Shown piece after piece: positions 19,691-28,326 of a stretch of 64,000 nucleotides of DNA. The notes under the pieces are model-generated. The model made no database searches, was not told the origin of the DNA, and was given only the letters and a program-made list of their open reading frames with translations. The number at the start of each line of letters is the position of its first letter. Position 1 is the first letter of the stretch. The position numbers and the translations under genes are program-made. The DNA lies in the NCBI RefSeq assembly GCF_009831625.1, contig NZ_WUUS01000009.1:1-64000 (forward strand). Reading direction: 5' to 3'. Source of the stretch: Halobaculum saliterrae. GTDB lineage: Archaea; Halobacteriota; Halobacteria; Halobacteriales; Haloferacaceae.

Positions 19691-19827
19691 ATCCGAATTA
19701 CCAATGGCCGGCGACTTATCGCTTGCGGGTGCATCGGAGCGAACCGAGCGGCACACGGCGGCGGGAGTCGCCACGGCGGCGCGCTCGCCGTGTCAGTGAC
19801 AGGTCCGGACGCCGCCGGGGGGAGAAG

Positions 19828-19836
19828 GCTTATTCG
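19828..19836 (+). promoter_or_regulatory. TATA box of the hsp20 gene
   Basis: GCTTATTCG is centred 30 bases before the ATG at 19862, so the transcript should be leaderless or nearly so. Heat-shock control is likely for the family, but no specific extra element is seen. Confidence 0.5.
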
Positions 19837-19861
19837 GGGGAGCGAACTACCTCGGGCCAGA

Positions 19862-20245
19862 ATGCGCGACGACCGCGACGATCCGTTCCGCGATATCTTC
19901 GACGAGATCGAGCGGATGATGAACGAGATGTCCGGCGCGGCGGCGGCGGGCGAGTCCGGCGGCGACGCCGGCTTCGGCGACGAGACCCACGTGTCGGTGT
20001 ACGAGGAGGGACAGACGCTTCGCCTCGTGGCCGACCTGCCGGGGGTCGAGAAGGACGGCATCGACCTCCAGTGTGACGGCCGCACGCTCACGATCTCCGC
20101 GGAGGGCGCCGGCCGCCGCTTCGACGAGCGGGTTCGACTCCCCGTCCGTGTCGACGAGCACTCCGCGTCCGCGTCGTTCAACAACGGCGTGCTCGAGGTC
20201 ACCTTCGACGCGCTGGAGCCCTCCGCCGACATCGACGTGGAGTAG
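19862..20245 (+). CDS. Small heat shock protein Hsp20 / alpha-crystallin
   Basis: A 127-residue alpha-crystallin-domain chaperone: ADLPGVEKDGIDLQCDGRTL and the late ASFNNGVLEVTF motif are diagnostic. The N-terminal arm (FRDIFDEIERMMNEM) is short. It would hold unfolding proteins in the cytoplasm under heat or low-salt stress. The start at 19862 is supported by a TATA box 30 bases upstream; an earlier in-frame start is not needed. Confidence 0.92.
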   Translation: MRDDRDDPFRDIFDEIERMMNEMSGAAAAGESGGDAGFGDETHVSVYEEGQTLRLVADLPGVEKDGIDLQCDGRTLTISAEGAGRRFDERVRLPVRVDEHSASASFNNGVLEVTFDALEPSADIDVE

Positions 20246-20272
20246 TTCGCACGCTCGCTCGGCTCCCTCTCG

Positions 20273-21211
20273 CTACTGCCGTGCCGTCCGTCGGATCAGC
20301 GCCGCCAGGTCCGCGTCGAACCCCTCGCGGTACTTCTCGGCCGAGTCGATCGTCGGCCGCGCGTTGGTCTCGGAGACGACGAGTCGGCCGTCCGACTCCA
20401 GCAGGTCGACCCCGAGCAGCGGGATGCCCAACGCCTCGGCAGCGCGCTCCGCGAGCCGCCGCGGCTCCTCGCCCAGGTCCACCCCCTCGGCGACGGCGCC
20501 TCGATGGACGTTGTGTTTCCACCGGCCCTCCGCCAGCGCGGACTCGGGGAGCCGGCGCTCCACGGCGCCGGCGTAGACGGCGTCCAGCACCATGACGCGG
20601 TAGTCGGTCGCCGCGGGGAGGAACTCCTGCAGCAGGTACGACTTGTCGCCGGTCGCGCGGTAGTCGTGGACGAGGTCGAGGTAGTCCGTCACGCCCAGCA
20701 GCGAGTCCGGGTCGGCGGCCTTGGCGATGCCGACGCCGCGGGTCGCGGAGTTCGGTTTCACGACCAGCGGGTAGCCGATCTCGTCGGCCGCTGCGAGCAC
20801 CGCTTCCTCGTCGGCGGGGTTCGAGACGAGCCGCGTCTCCGGAACGGGGAGCCCCGCGTCCGCCAGCGTCGCGAGCGCGCCGGCCTTGTTACGGGAAGCC
20901 AGCACCGCGTCCCTGCCGTTCACCCACGGCACCCCGAGGCGGGCGTCGACGACCGCCCCCTCCATCAGCCGCGACGGGTACACCCAGCCGGCGTCGAAGC
21001 CGTCGAACTCCGTCTCGGCGTCCGCGTCGGCGGCGGTTTCGGGTTCGTCCCCGTCCGCGACCCGGAGCACGCGCTCGTCCGGCCGGACGTGGTCGACGGC
21101 GATGCCGTGCGGTGCGAGGCGCTCGCGGAGGCGCTCGAACGTCTCCGCGCGCGTCGTCATCGCGAGCCGGACGTCGGGATCTGAGTCGGGGTCGGACGGC
21201 GCCGTCGGCAT
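20273..21211 (-). CDS. RimK-type ATP-grasp protein
   Basis: A 312-residue ATP-grasp ligase of the RimK family. The N-terminal domain is followed by SRNKAGALATLADAGLPVPE, the ATP-binding YPLVVKPNSATRGVGIAKA and the metal-binding end LLGVDLLESDGRLVVSETNA. RimK-type enzymes add amino acids (often glutamate) to a protein or small-molecule carboxyl; the substrate cannot be told. An acidic insert is present near residue 60. ATG at 21211 was chosen over an upstream extension because it gives MPTAPSDPDSDPDVRLAM, a typical acidic haloarchaeal leader. Confidence 0.85.
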   Translation of the reverse strand: MPTAPSDPDSDPDVRLAMTTRAETFERLRERLAPHGIAVDHVRPDERVLRVADGDEPETAADADAETEFDGFDAGWVYPSRLMEGAVVDARLGVPWVNGRDAVLASRNKAGALATLADAGLPVPETRLVSNPADEEAVLAAADEIGYPLVVKPNSATRGVGIAKAADPDSLLGVTDYLDLVHDYRATGDKSYLLQEFLPAATDYRVMVLDAVYAGAVERRLPESALAEGRWKHNVHRGAVAEGVDLGEEPRRLAERAAEALGIPLLGVDLLESDGRLVVSETNARPTIDSAEKYREGFDADLAALIRRTARQ

Positions 21212-21348
21212 CGGTCTGTCGGAGCCGACGGTCGCCCGGCGTATAGCGGTTCGGCTCCCGGCACGGGCCATCGGCGCGACCGGGAGGTCCGTTCCACGAG
21301 GACAGGAAGCGACATCACCCCTTACCTCCGCGGACACGTATCACGCGT

Positions 21349-21531
21349 GTGTCATACCAGACCACCGTCGGCTGGTCGCTCCTGACGTCGGGCGTCGTGA
21401 GCATCGTCCTCTGGCTGATCCCCGGGGACTCGCTCTGGTGGGGAATCGGGCTCCTCGTGGTCGGACTCGTCGTGCTCTACGTCCGTCGTAACGACGTTCA
21501 GGAGGCGTTCTCCGCGCTGAACGACTCCTGA
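21349..21531 (+). CDS. Small two-helix membrane protein
   Basis: A GTG-started protein of 60 residues with two hydrophobic helices (LLTSGVVSIVLWLIPG and WWGIGLLVVGLVVLYV) followed by the basic RRNDVQEAF tail. No family recognised. It diverges from the RimK-like gene. Confidence 0.7.
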   Translation: MSYQTTVGWSLLTSGVVSIVLWLIPGDSLWWGIGLLVVGLVVLYVRRNDVQEAFSALNDS

Positions 21532-21591
21532 GGTTCCGCTCGGTGCAGCGAGTCCCGTACCGCTTCGCCGACGTGATCGCTACACCTCCGT

Positions 21592-21605
21592 ACGTGCTGG
21601 CACGT
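21592..21605. other. Palindrome between two plus-strand genes
   Basis: ACGTGC-TG-GCACGT is a perfect 6-base inverted repeat in the 185-base gap before the HVO_0476-like gene; a GC-rich, partly self-complementary stretch follows at about 21626-21660. It may be an operator or a terminator of the upstream small gene. Confidence 0.4.
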
Positions 21606-21716
21606 TCCGAACGCTCACCGATCGAGGGCCGGGGGCGCTCCGCTCCCCTACGACAGGCCCCCACACGCGGAGCCGCGGAAACGAGGCTTCTTACGGCGCG
21701 ACGCGGTATCGACGGT

Positions 21717-22370
21717 ATGAGCGATTCCGACGTTCCCTCGCAGGTGCCCGTGGAGTGCCCGGGCTGCGGCGAGGAGACGGCCCACGAGGTGCTGAAGCCC
21801 GGCGGTCACGCCACGGTGCAGTGTACGGTCTGCGGCCACACCCACAAGGTCGAGGTGCCCGAGCCGACGACCGTCGACGTGGACGTGGTCGTCTCCCAGG
21901 ACGGCGAGTCCTACACCGCGACGCTCGACGGGGAACCCGACCAGCAGGTCGCGACCGGCGACGAGTTCATCGTCGAGACCGAGGAGGCGATCCAGCAGGT
22001 GCGCGTCACCTCGATCGAGCTGTCGGGCGACCGCCGCGTCGAGGAGTCAGACCTCGACCACGCCGCGACCGTCTGGACGCGCGTCGTCGACAACGTCGCC
22101 GTCAACATCACTGTCCACCCGAAGGACGGCCGCCGCGACGAGACCCGGAGCCTGAAGGTGTACGTCCCCGGCGACTACGAGTTCACGGTCGGCGAGACCG
22201 TCTCGTTCGGCGACGACGAGATCGAGATCGAGGGCGTGCAGGTGCGCGACGAGGCCGCCGACACCTACCGCCACGAGAAGTTCGACCACGAGGGCGACAT
22301 GGTGTACGCCAAGGACGTGAAGCGCGTGTACGCCCGCGACACGAAGACGGCCGCCTGGTCCGCCTGGTAG
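21717..22370 (+). CDS. HVO_0476-family zinc finger protein
   Basis: A 217-residue haloarchaeal protein with an N-terminal zinc ribbon: PVECPGCGEETAHEVLKPGG and VQCTVCGHTHKVEVPEP supply two CxxC pairs. The rest is beta-rich (ATGDEFIVETEEAIQQVRVT) and ends DMVYAKDVKRVYARD. The family is conserved across Halobacteria but its role is not established; a nucleic-acid-binding function is likely from the zinc ribbon. ATG at 21717 begins the ribbon directly. Confidence 0.88.
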   Translation: MSDSDVPSQVPVECPGCGEETAHEVLKPGGHATVQCTVCGHTHKVEVPEPTTVDVDVVVSQDGESYTATLDGEPDQQVATGDEFIVETEEAIQQVRVTSIELSGDRRVEESDLDHAATVWTRVVDNVAVNITVHPKDGRRDETRSLKVYVPGDYEFTVGETVSFGDDEIEIEGVQVRDEAADTYRHEKFDHEGDMVYAKDVKRVYARDTKTAAWSAW

Positions 22371-22400
22371 GGCTCGTCCCCGCCCCCGCGACTCCTCTCG

Positions 22401-22416
22401 GTTTCTCGATAGAAAC
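22401..22416. terminator. Hairpin after the HVO_0476-like gene
   Basis: GTTTCT-CGAT-AGAAAC forms a 6-base stem with a 4-base loop, about 30 bases after the stop. It is AT-richer than its surroundings and precedes CTTTTC, so it could end the upstream transcript or bind a regulator for the next gene. Confidence 0.4.
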
Positions 22417-22511
22417 GAGCTTCAGCGAGCGCTTTTCACCCGCCCCGCTCACCGACGGAACATGCGAGACAGTTCCCGAACCCGCCGATCCTCCGCCCGC
22501 GGGGGCCGACG

Positions 22512-23591
22512 ATGAGCGCGTGGCGACGTGCGGATCCGAGCGCCCGCCTGACCGATCCCGACGCCGCCGAGAGGCCGCGGGAGACGGCGTTCGCCGACGC
22601 GGCGGCGCGCGCGAACTTCGTCGTCCACGAGCCGACCGCGCTCCCCGACGACTGCGCGATCGAGACGGTGACGTACCGTCCCGAACAGCCGCCGGGCAGG
22701 CCCGAGGGCGTCGACGCGGCCGACATGGGGCAGACGCCGTGGAGCGACGGCAACCCCGCGAGCGTCCGGGCGGTCGTCCGCGGCGACGGGCGGGCGCTGC
22801 GGATCAAGCAGTTCCTCTACGACTGGGCGCCGCCGGCGGCCGGGATCGCACCGCTGTGGCGCACTGCCGACCCGATGCCCGTCGACTGCGGCGACGCCGT
22901 CGGCTGGCTCGGCACGGACTACGAGGACCGGCGCGGCGCGTGTCTCCAGCGCGAGCGCGCCCAGATGGAGGTCTCCGTCACCGACGGCGCGTTCGACGAC
23001 GACGAGCTCGCGGCGACCCTGCGCGGGTTCGCCCCGGCCGACGCGGCCGCGAGCCGCGGCGTCCGGGAGGCGCCGTTTCACGCGCTGAACTACTGGGTTC
23101 GGTACGGCTGTCGGCCGCCCGGCGTCCCCCACGGCCTGTGGGACTACCCCGGACCGCGACCGTACGACGAGAGCCGACCCGTTTCCATGGCCGCGCTCGC
23201 GAGCGACCCGCCCGCCCGGCCGCTGGTTCCCGGGGACGACGACGCGTTCGTCCTCGACTCGGCGCTGGCGTTCCCCGACGCGGACGCGGTCGAGGTCCTC
23301 TTCCGAAGCCGGGCGAACGGGAGCGACCACCTCTGGATCACCGCCGCGGCCGAGGGGAGTCCGCTCGCGCCCGCCGTCCCCCCGGAGCCGGCCGACCAGT
23401 CATGCGAGCGTCGCGAGCGGATCGACCGCCGCGGCACCGACGTTCACTACGCCGCTCTCGACGAGACGTACGGCGCGTGGGAGGCGCTGTGGGAGGAGGA
23501 GGGAACCCGGTACGCCGCGTGGGCCGGCCCCTCGCTCGCGCTCGACGGCGCCGGGTTCCGCGAGGTGATCGGCGGGATGACCACGCCCTGA
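22512..23591 (+). CDS. Conserved-looking haloarchaeal protein, function unknown
   Basis: A 359-residue soluble acidic protein beginning MSAWRRADPSARLTDPDAAE. Distinct segments are RIKQFLYDWAPPAA, PFHALNYWVRYGCRPPGVPH and the C-terminal DRRGTDVHYAALDETYGAWE. It has no signal peptide or membrane segment, and I find no nucleotide-binding or catalytic motif that fixes a family. Codon use and acidity match neighbours, so it is a real gene. It follows the zinc-finger gene by 141 bases. Confidence 0.75.
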   Translation: MSAWRRADPSARLTDPDAAERPRETAFADAAARANFVVHEPTALPDDCAIETVTYRPEQPPGRPEGVDAADMGQTPWSDGNPASVRAVVRGDGRALRIKQFLYDWAPPAAGIAPLWRTADPMPVDCGDAVGWLGTDYEDRRGACLQRERAQMEVSVTDGAFDDDELAATLRGFAPADAAASRGVREAPFHALNYWVRYGCRPPGVPHGLWDYPGPRPYDESRPVSMAALASDPPARPLVPGDDDAFVLDSALAFPDADAVEVLFRSRANGSDHLWITAAAEGSPLAPAVPPEPADQSCERRERIDRRGTDVHYAALDETYGAWEALWEEEGTRYAAWAGPSLALDGAGFREVIGGMTTP

Positions 23592-23656
23592 TCGGCGGAG
23601 GTCAGCGGGGTGACACTCCGGAAGGGGGGCGTCCCGGTCCCGTCGGAGGGATGGCC

Positions 23657-23664
23657 TTTTATCG
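23657..23664 (+). promoter_or_regulatory. TATA box of the methyltransferase gene
   Basis: TTTTATCG is centred 30 bases before the ATG at 23691, predicting a leaderless or very short-leader transcript. Confidence 0.55.
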
Positions 23665-23690
23665 GTCCGGCATAGCCTCGTGGACGAGCC

Positions 23691-24614
23691 ATGCCGAGCG
23701 ACGAGCGAACGGGGCCGGAGATCCACGAGCTGTTCCTGCTGTGGGCGGCCCGACGGACGGGGATACTCGAGGCGTTGCTGTCGACGGCTGGGACGCCGGC
23801 GGAGGTGGCCGCGGCGACGGACGTCGCCCAGCCGGCCGCCGAGCGGGTCGTCCGTGCGCTCGCGCGGGTCGGGTTCCTCGAGCGCGTCGGCGACGAGTAC
23901 GAGCCGACGAACCGGGCGCTCGGGCTGCTTGCCAAGCGCGACGTGCGGTCGATCGGGGCGTTCCCCCACGAGCTCGACCGGCTCGACGAGCTGGTCGAGT
24001 TGCCCGAGACGCTGGAGACCGGCGTGGCGCCCGAGCGGCGCGGCGACTGGGAGGCGAACGCGCTGGGAGCCGACTACGCCACCGCCGAGGCCACCGTTCG
24101 CGCGTGCGTCACCGAGGCGGTGCGGGCCGCCCCCCACGCCGGGTCCGTCGTCGACCTGAGCGGCGGCTCGGGCGTGTACGCCCGCGAGTTCGTCGCCCGC
24201 GGCCTCGACGCGACGCTGGTGGCGTCGCCGGCGACTGCCGAGCGGCTCGGCCGGGTGCACGCCGACCGCGTCCGGATCCACGCGGACGTTCCGGCGGCGC
24301 TCGACCCCGACTTCGACGTGGCGTTCCTCGGGGACGCCCTCTCGGCGATGGACTCAGCGGAGGCGCGGGCGACCTGTTCGGTCGCCGCCGACCTCCTCGA
24401 CGGCGACGGCGCCGTCGTCGCCGCGGACGTGTTCGCCGACGGCGACGACGTGGCGGCCGTCGCGGCGGAGGTGCGCGGACTCGCCGCCGGCCACGGCGGC
24501 GCCCACCCGCCCGAGGACGTCCGCGACTGGTTGGTCGACGCCGGACTCGCCGACGTGCGGGTGTCGGCGATCCCCGGAACGGACCGCAGTGCCGTGGTCG
24601 GTACCGCCGACTGA
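23691..24614 (+). CDS. SAM-dependent O-methyltransferase-like protein
   Basis: A 307-residue protein with the two-domain layout of acetylserotonin-type methyltransferases. Residues 10-90 form a winged-helix dimerisation domain (PAAERVVRALARVGFLERVG). Residues 140-300 form the Rossmann fold with SAM motif I VVDLSGGSGVYAREFVARG. The family methylates hydroxyl groups of small molecules, often aromatic, but the substrate is unknown. The catalytic His of plant O-methyltransferases is not evident, so another substrate or non-enzymatic role is possible. Confidence 0.78.
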   Translation: MPSDERTGPEIHELFLLWAARRTGILEALLSTAGTPAEVAAATDVAQPAAERVVRALARVGFLERVGDEYEPTNRALGLLAKRDVRSIGAFPHELDRLDELVELPETLETGVAPERRGDWEANALGADYATAEATVRACVTEAVRAAPHAGSVVDLSGGSGVYAREFVARGLDATLVASPATAERLGRVHADRVRIHADVPAALDPDFDVAFLGDALSAMDSAEARATCSVAADLLDGDGAVVAADVFADGDDVAAVAAEVRGLAAGHGGAHPPEDVRDWLVDAGLADVRVSAIPGTDRSAVVGTAD

Positions 24615-24656
24615 CGGGGGAGAGTCTTGGAGGGTGGTCTCCGCCCCCGCGACCGG

Positions 24657-25610
24657 TCACTCCGATCCGGTACGGGGGTCGATGGCGACGGTTACCACGT
24701 CCTCGACGAGCGTGCTGAGCACGCCCAGCAGCGTCGTGATCAGCGTGGCCGCGAGGATGACGGCGACGTCGCGGTCGCGGATCGCCGTCAGCGTCACCTC
24801 GCCGAACCCGGGGATCCCCAGCGCCGTCTCGACGAGATAGACGCCCAGCAGGAGGACCGCGAGCACGCGGATCGAGAACAGCGCGACGAGCGGCGGCGCC
24901 GCGTTGCGGAGCACGTGCGCGGCGATCCGTCGCGGCGGGGCGCCGTTGGCTCGAAGCCGTTTCACGAACGGCTCCCCCGCCACGGCGGCCGTCTCGGCCG
25001 CCGAATACCGCAGCAACGTCGCGCCCAGCGTCGTCGCGACGACCGCGACGGCGACCGCGAGGACCGTCGGATTCGACCCGGCGAACGGACCCACCTCGGG
25101 GTTCCACTGCGCGACGACGTCCGCCTCCCCGACCGCGAGCAGCGCGATCCCCTCCGCGAGGAGGAACGCCGGGGACGCGGCGCCGAGGTGACCGAACGCG
25201 TCCGCGGCGCGACCGACGAGTCCGCGCCACAGCGAGGCCGCCAGTCCGCCGAGCACGGCCAGAAGCACCGCGAGGGCGACCCCCGGAGCGAGGTACGCGA
25301 GGGTGAGCCGCAGCGCCGGCGCGAGGATGGCGTTCACCGATCGCCCCTGCACGTACGACCGGCCGAACTGGAGCGTCCCCAGTTCCCACATCCAGTGGGC
25401 GTATCGGCGGAGCAGCGGCTCGTCGTAGTGCAACCGCTCGCGGTACTGCTCGGCGACACGGCGCGCCTCGTCCGGCGGAAGCCCGTACTGGAGCAGGCTG
25501 AGGTTGTGGTCCGGTGCGCCGACGAACGCGAGGAACGCCCCGGTGAGCACGACCCAGACGACGAACACCGCCCAGCCGAGCCGGCGGGCGAGGAACGCGC
25601 GACGGCTCAC
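24657..25610 (-). CDS. dppB: ABC transporter permease, DppB type
   Basis: A 317-residue inner-membrane permease of the dipeptide/oligopeptide family. The N-terminus (SRRAFLARRLGWAVFVVWV) and the YHYDEPLLRRY-like segment HYDEPLLRRYAHWM are typical DppB/OppB; the EAA loop (KRLRANGAPPRRIAAHVLRN) and five to six hydrophobic helices follow. The GTG at 25610 starts the first helix directly; longer in-frame openings upstream are Pro/Arg-rich non-coding sequence. It faces away from dppC, an unusual arrangement, since B and C are normally adjacent in one operon. Substrate inferred as peptides only from the family. Confidence 0.88.
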   Translation of the reverse strand: MSRRAFLARRLGWAVFVVWVVLTGAFLAFVGAPDHNLSLLQYGLPPDEARRVAEQYRERLHYDEPLLRRYAHWMWELGTLQFGRSYVQGRSVNAILAPALRLTLAYLAPGVALAVLLAVLGGLAASLWRGLVGRAADAFGHLGAASPAFLLAEGIALLAVGEADVVAQWNPEVGPFAGSNPTVLAVAVAVVATTLGATLLRYSAAETAAVAGEPFVKRLRANGAPPRRIAAHVLRNAAPPLVALFSIRVLAVLLLGVYLVETALGIPGFGEVTLTAIRDRDVAVILAATLITTLLGVLSTLVEDVVTVAIDPRTGSE

Positions 25611-26002
25611 GGGAGACCACCTCCGTCGCGGCCGGCGACCCGCGAGCGCCCGCCGCGTCGCCGGCGGGGGTCGAGGTCTGCACGGCGGGAGAGCCACGAC
25701 CGAGAGCGCGCCGGGCCGCCCGGCGAGCGGGAACACACCGGAGGGGTGGGCAGAGAACGCGAACGGGGACGCGAACGCGGCCGGGGGCGGGCCGGGGGCG
25801 CCTCGTGAGACGGGGGCTGCACACCGGGCGCATCCCGGTGACAATACGATAACTGTTTCCGTGGCTGATACGGCGGTTTTACCCTCCGCTACCCATTTAT
25901 CGTTTCACTCTGTCGCCGTGACATATCGATGGTCTCCGTTCGACGACGAGCCGCAATGGCGTCCCGCGGATGCGACGTGCGAGCCGGCTCGGAGGGACCG
26001 CG
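25611..26002. other. Divergent intergenic region between dppB and dppC
   Basis: This 392-base gap holds no full-size gene. Near 25842-25855 a TATA-like CAGTTATCG on the minus strand may serve dppB. On the plus strand ATTTATCG (25895-25902) is 30 bases before an ATG at 25929 that opens a 25-codon Arg-rich ORF ending in an ATGA overlap with dppC. No binding-protein gene is found here. Confidence 0.6.
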
Positions 26003-26006
26003 ATGA
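25929..26006 (+). CDS. Possible leaderless upstream ORF of dppC
   Basis: A 25-residue frame beginning MVSVRRRAAMASRG, whose ATG is 30 bases from a TATA-like ATTTATCG and whose stop overlaps the dppC start as ATGA. The spacing fits leaderless initiation followed by reinitiation at dppC. Short open frames are common in GC-rich DNA, so this may be chance. Confidence 0.25.
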   Translation: MVSVRRRAAMASRGCDVRAGSEGPR

Positions 26007-27199
26007 GCCGCGCCCACGACTCCTCCGACGACCGATTCGCCGTCGACCCCGGCGACCGCGGGGTCGCGGATCGACTCGCGGTCGCCCCGCGAACGCTCGC
26101 GCTGCTCGTCGCTTGGACCGTGCTCGCGGCCGCCGCCCTGTGGGAGGCGTTCGTCACGCCGACCGGACTCGTCCCGTTCTGGGGCGTCACGACCGGGATC
26201 ATCGAGTACCTCTACTACGCGTCGCTCGCGGTCGTCGGGTGGGTGCTGGCGCCGCTGGCCCGCCGCCCCGATCTCCGGCGGCGGTACTGGCGGCGGCTTC
26301 GCCGGAGGCCGGCGGCGCTCGTGTCCGCCGCATATCTCCTGCTGTTGTGGTACGCGGCGACGTTCGGCGAGCGGACGCTGTCGCTGCTCGGGATCGAGTC
26401 GGCCGACGACCTGCGCTACGGCGTGCCGGCGGCGCAGCCGCCCGCCTGGACGGGCGTCGAGATGTCGCCGACGATCCCGTACTGTCAGGCGTCGCTCGAC
26501 GGCGACGTCTGCCCCGGCACGTGGCACTTCCCGCTCGGGACGACCGTCGACGGCCACGGGATGATCCACCTGATCGTCGAGGGCGCCCGCGTCGCCGTGC
26601 AGGTGTCGCTGGTCACGGCCGCGCTCGTCGTCCCGACGGCGGTCTTCGTCGGGACGGTCGCGGCCTACTACGGCGGCCGGATCGACGCGGTCCTGATGCG
26701 GTACGTCGACCTCCAGCGGGTCGTTCCGGCGGTGTTCGTCGTCCTGCTGGTCCAGGAGACGTTCAGCCGGAGCCTGGTGACGATCGTCGTCGTGTTCGGG
26801 CTGTTCGACTGGGACGGCACCGCCCGGCTCGTCCGGAGCGCGGCCGCCTCGCGGGTCGACGCGGGGTACGTGCGCGCCGCCCGCGACGCCGGCATGAGCG
26901 ACGCGCAGATCGTCCGTCGACACGTCGTGCCGAACGTCTCCGACACCGTCGTCGCCGCCGTCGCGAACCGGATGCCGACGCTCGTGCTCGTCGAGGCGGG
27001 GATCGCCTACCTCGGGTTCACCAACCCCCTCGCGCGGTCGTGGGGGTCGACCATCGCGATCGGCTTCTCGCAGTTCCCCGAGCTGTGGTGGACGGTCGCG
27101 TTCGCCGCGATCCCGCTCGTGTGCACCGTCGCCGCGATGTCCGTCCTCGGTGACGCGCTCCGGGACGTGCTCGACCCGCGAACGGAGGTGCGACGGTGA
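26003..27199 (+). CDS. dppC: ABC transporter permease, DppC type
   Basis: A 398-residue permease. The N-terminal cytoplasmic region and three early helices are longer than usual for DppC; then comes the family core with ARVAVQVSLVTAALVVPTAV, the EAA loop RAARDAGMSDAQIVRRHVVP, and LVEAGIAYLGFTNPLARSWG. A periplasmic-side loop holds SLDGDVCPGTWHFPLGTT, also seen in DppC relatives. ATG at 26003 was chosen as it gives a plausible acidic leader. It overlaps dppD by GTGA and forms an operon with dppD and dppF. Confidence 0.9.
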   Translation: MSRAHDSSDDRFAVDPGDRGVADRLAVAPRTLALLVAWTVLAAAALWEAFVTPTGLVPFWGVTTGIIEYLYYASLAVVGWVLAPLARRPDLRRRYWRRLRRRPAALVSAAYLLLLWYAATFGERTLSLLGIESADDLRYGVPAAQPPAWTGVEMSPTIPYCQASLDGDVCPGTWHFPLGTTVDGHGMIHLIVEGARVAVQVSLVTAALVVPTAVFVGTVAAYYGGRIDAVLMRYVDLQRVVPAVFVVLLVQETFSRSLVTIVVVFGLFDWDGTARLVRSAAASRVDAGYVRAARDAGMSDAQIVRRHVVPNVSDTVVAAVANRMPTLVLVEAGIAYLGFTNPLARSWGSTIAIGFSQFPELWWTVAFAAIPLVCTVAAMSVLGDALRDVLDPRTEVRR

Positions 27200-28326
27200 G
27201 CCGCGACCCCGGGCGGCCGGCGTCCGAACGCGACGGAAGCCGACCGACACCCGAACGTGACGGCGACGCCGCCCCGCTGTTGTCGGTGCGGGACCTCCGG
27301 ACGCAGTTCCCGACCGTCGAGGGGACCGTCCGCGCCGTCGACGGCGTCTCATTCGACGTGTACCCGGGAGAGACGGTGTGTCTCGTGGGCGAGTCGGGCA
27401 GCGGCAAGACCGTCGCCTGCGAGTCGATCGCGCGGCTGGTCGACCCGCCGGGTGAGGTCGTCGACGGCGAGGTCCGCTTCGACGACCGGGACCTCCTCGC
27501 GTGCGCCGAGCGCGACCTCCGCGCGGTCCGCGGCGACCGCATCGCGTACGTGTTCCAGGACCCACAGCGCTCGCTGGACCCCGTGTACACCGTCGGCGAG
27601 CAGGTCACCGAGGCGGTCGGCTACCATCGCGACGTCGACGGCGCCGCCGCGCGCGAACGCGCCGTCGACCTGCTCGACCGGGTCGGCCTTCCGAACCCGG
27701 CGGCGCGCGCCGACGAGTACCCGCACCAGCTCTCGGGCGGGATGAAACAGCGCGTCGCCATCGCGACGGCGCTGGCGGGCGATCCCGACCTCCTGATCGC
27801 CGACGAGCCCACGACCGCCCTCGACGTGACGATCCAGGCGCAGATCCTCGATCTGTTCGCCGACCTCGGCGACGAGGAGGGACTCGCCACGCTGTTCGTC
27901 ACCCACGACCTCGGCGTCGTCGCCGGCATCGCCGACCGCGTCGTCGTCATGTACGCCGGCCGGGTGATGGAGCGCGGGTCCGTGACGCGAGTGTTCGAGC
28001 GCCCGGCGCACCCCTACATCCGCGGGCTGCTCGACTCGCTGCCCGGTCGCGGGGGCGAGCGGATCGGCGGCGAGCCTCCGGATCCGCTCGACCCTCCAGC
28101 TGGGTGTCGGTTCCACCCTCGGTGCCCACACGCGGTCGGGGAGTGCCGGAGCGGCGACGGACCCCCGTTACACGGCGTCGACGGCGGCGGCGAGGCCGCC
28201 TGCGTGTTCCACGACGGCGTGCGGGACTCGACCGTCGTGGAGGCGGGTCCCGAACCGCGTTCCGAGCGGGATCCGACGCACGACGCCGACACGTCGACTT
28301 GCGGCGCCGACGGAGGGCCGCGATGA
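27196..28326 (+). CDS. dppD: ABC transporter ATP-binding protein, DppD type
   Basis: A 376-residue nucleotide-binding subunit. Walker A is VGESGSGKTV, the Q-loop lies in YVFQDPQRSLDPVYTVGEQV, the signature is QLSGGMKQRVAIA, and Walker B is LLIADEPTTALDVTIQ. The C-terminal oligopeptide domain with GCRFHPRCPHAVGEC contains the Cys residues that often carry a cluster in this family. It starts with GTG, overlapping the dppC stop, and overlaps dppF by ATGA. It powers import with DppF. Confidence 0.93.
   Translation: MSRDPGRPASERDGSRPTPERDGDAAPLLSVRDLRTQFPTVEGTVRAVDGVSFDVYPGETVCLVGESGSGKTVACESIARLVDPPGEVVDGEVRFDDRDLLACAERDLRAVRGDRIAYVFQDPQRSLDPVYTVGEQVTEAVGYHRDVDGAAARERAVDLLDRVGLPNPAARADEYPHQLSGGMKQRVAIATALAGDPDLLIADEPTTALDVTIQAQILDLFADLGDEEGLATLFVTHDLGVVAGIADRVVVMYAGRVMERGSVTRVFERPAHPYIRGLLDSLPGRGGERIGGEPPDPLDPPAGCRFHPRCPHAVGECRSGDGPPLHGVDGGGEAACVFHDGVRDSTVVEAGPEPRSERDPTHDADTSTCGADGGPR

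Noticed and set aside
25611-26002. Search for a peptide-binding protein gene between dppB and dppC
   Set aside because: No frame of adequate length or with a lipoprotein signal exists there.
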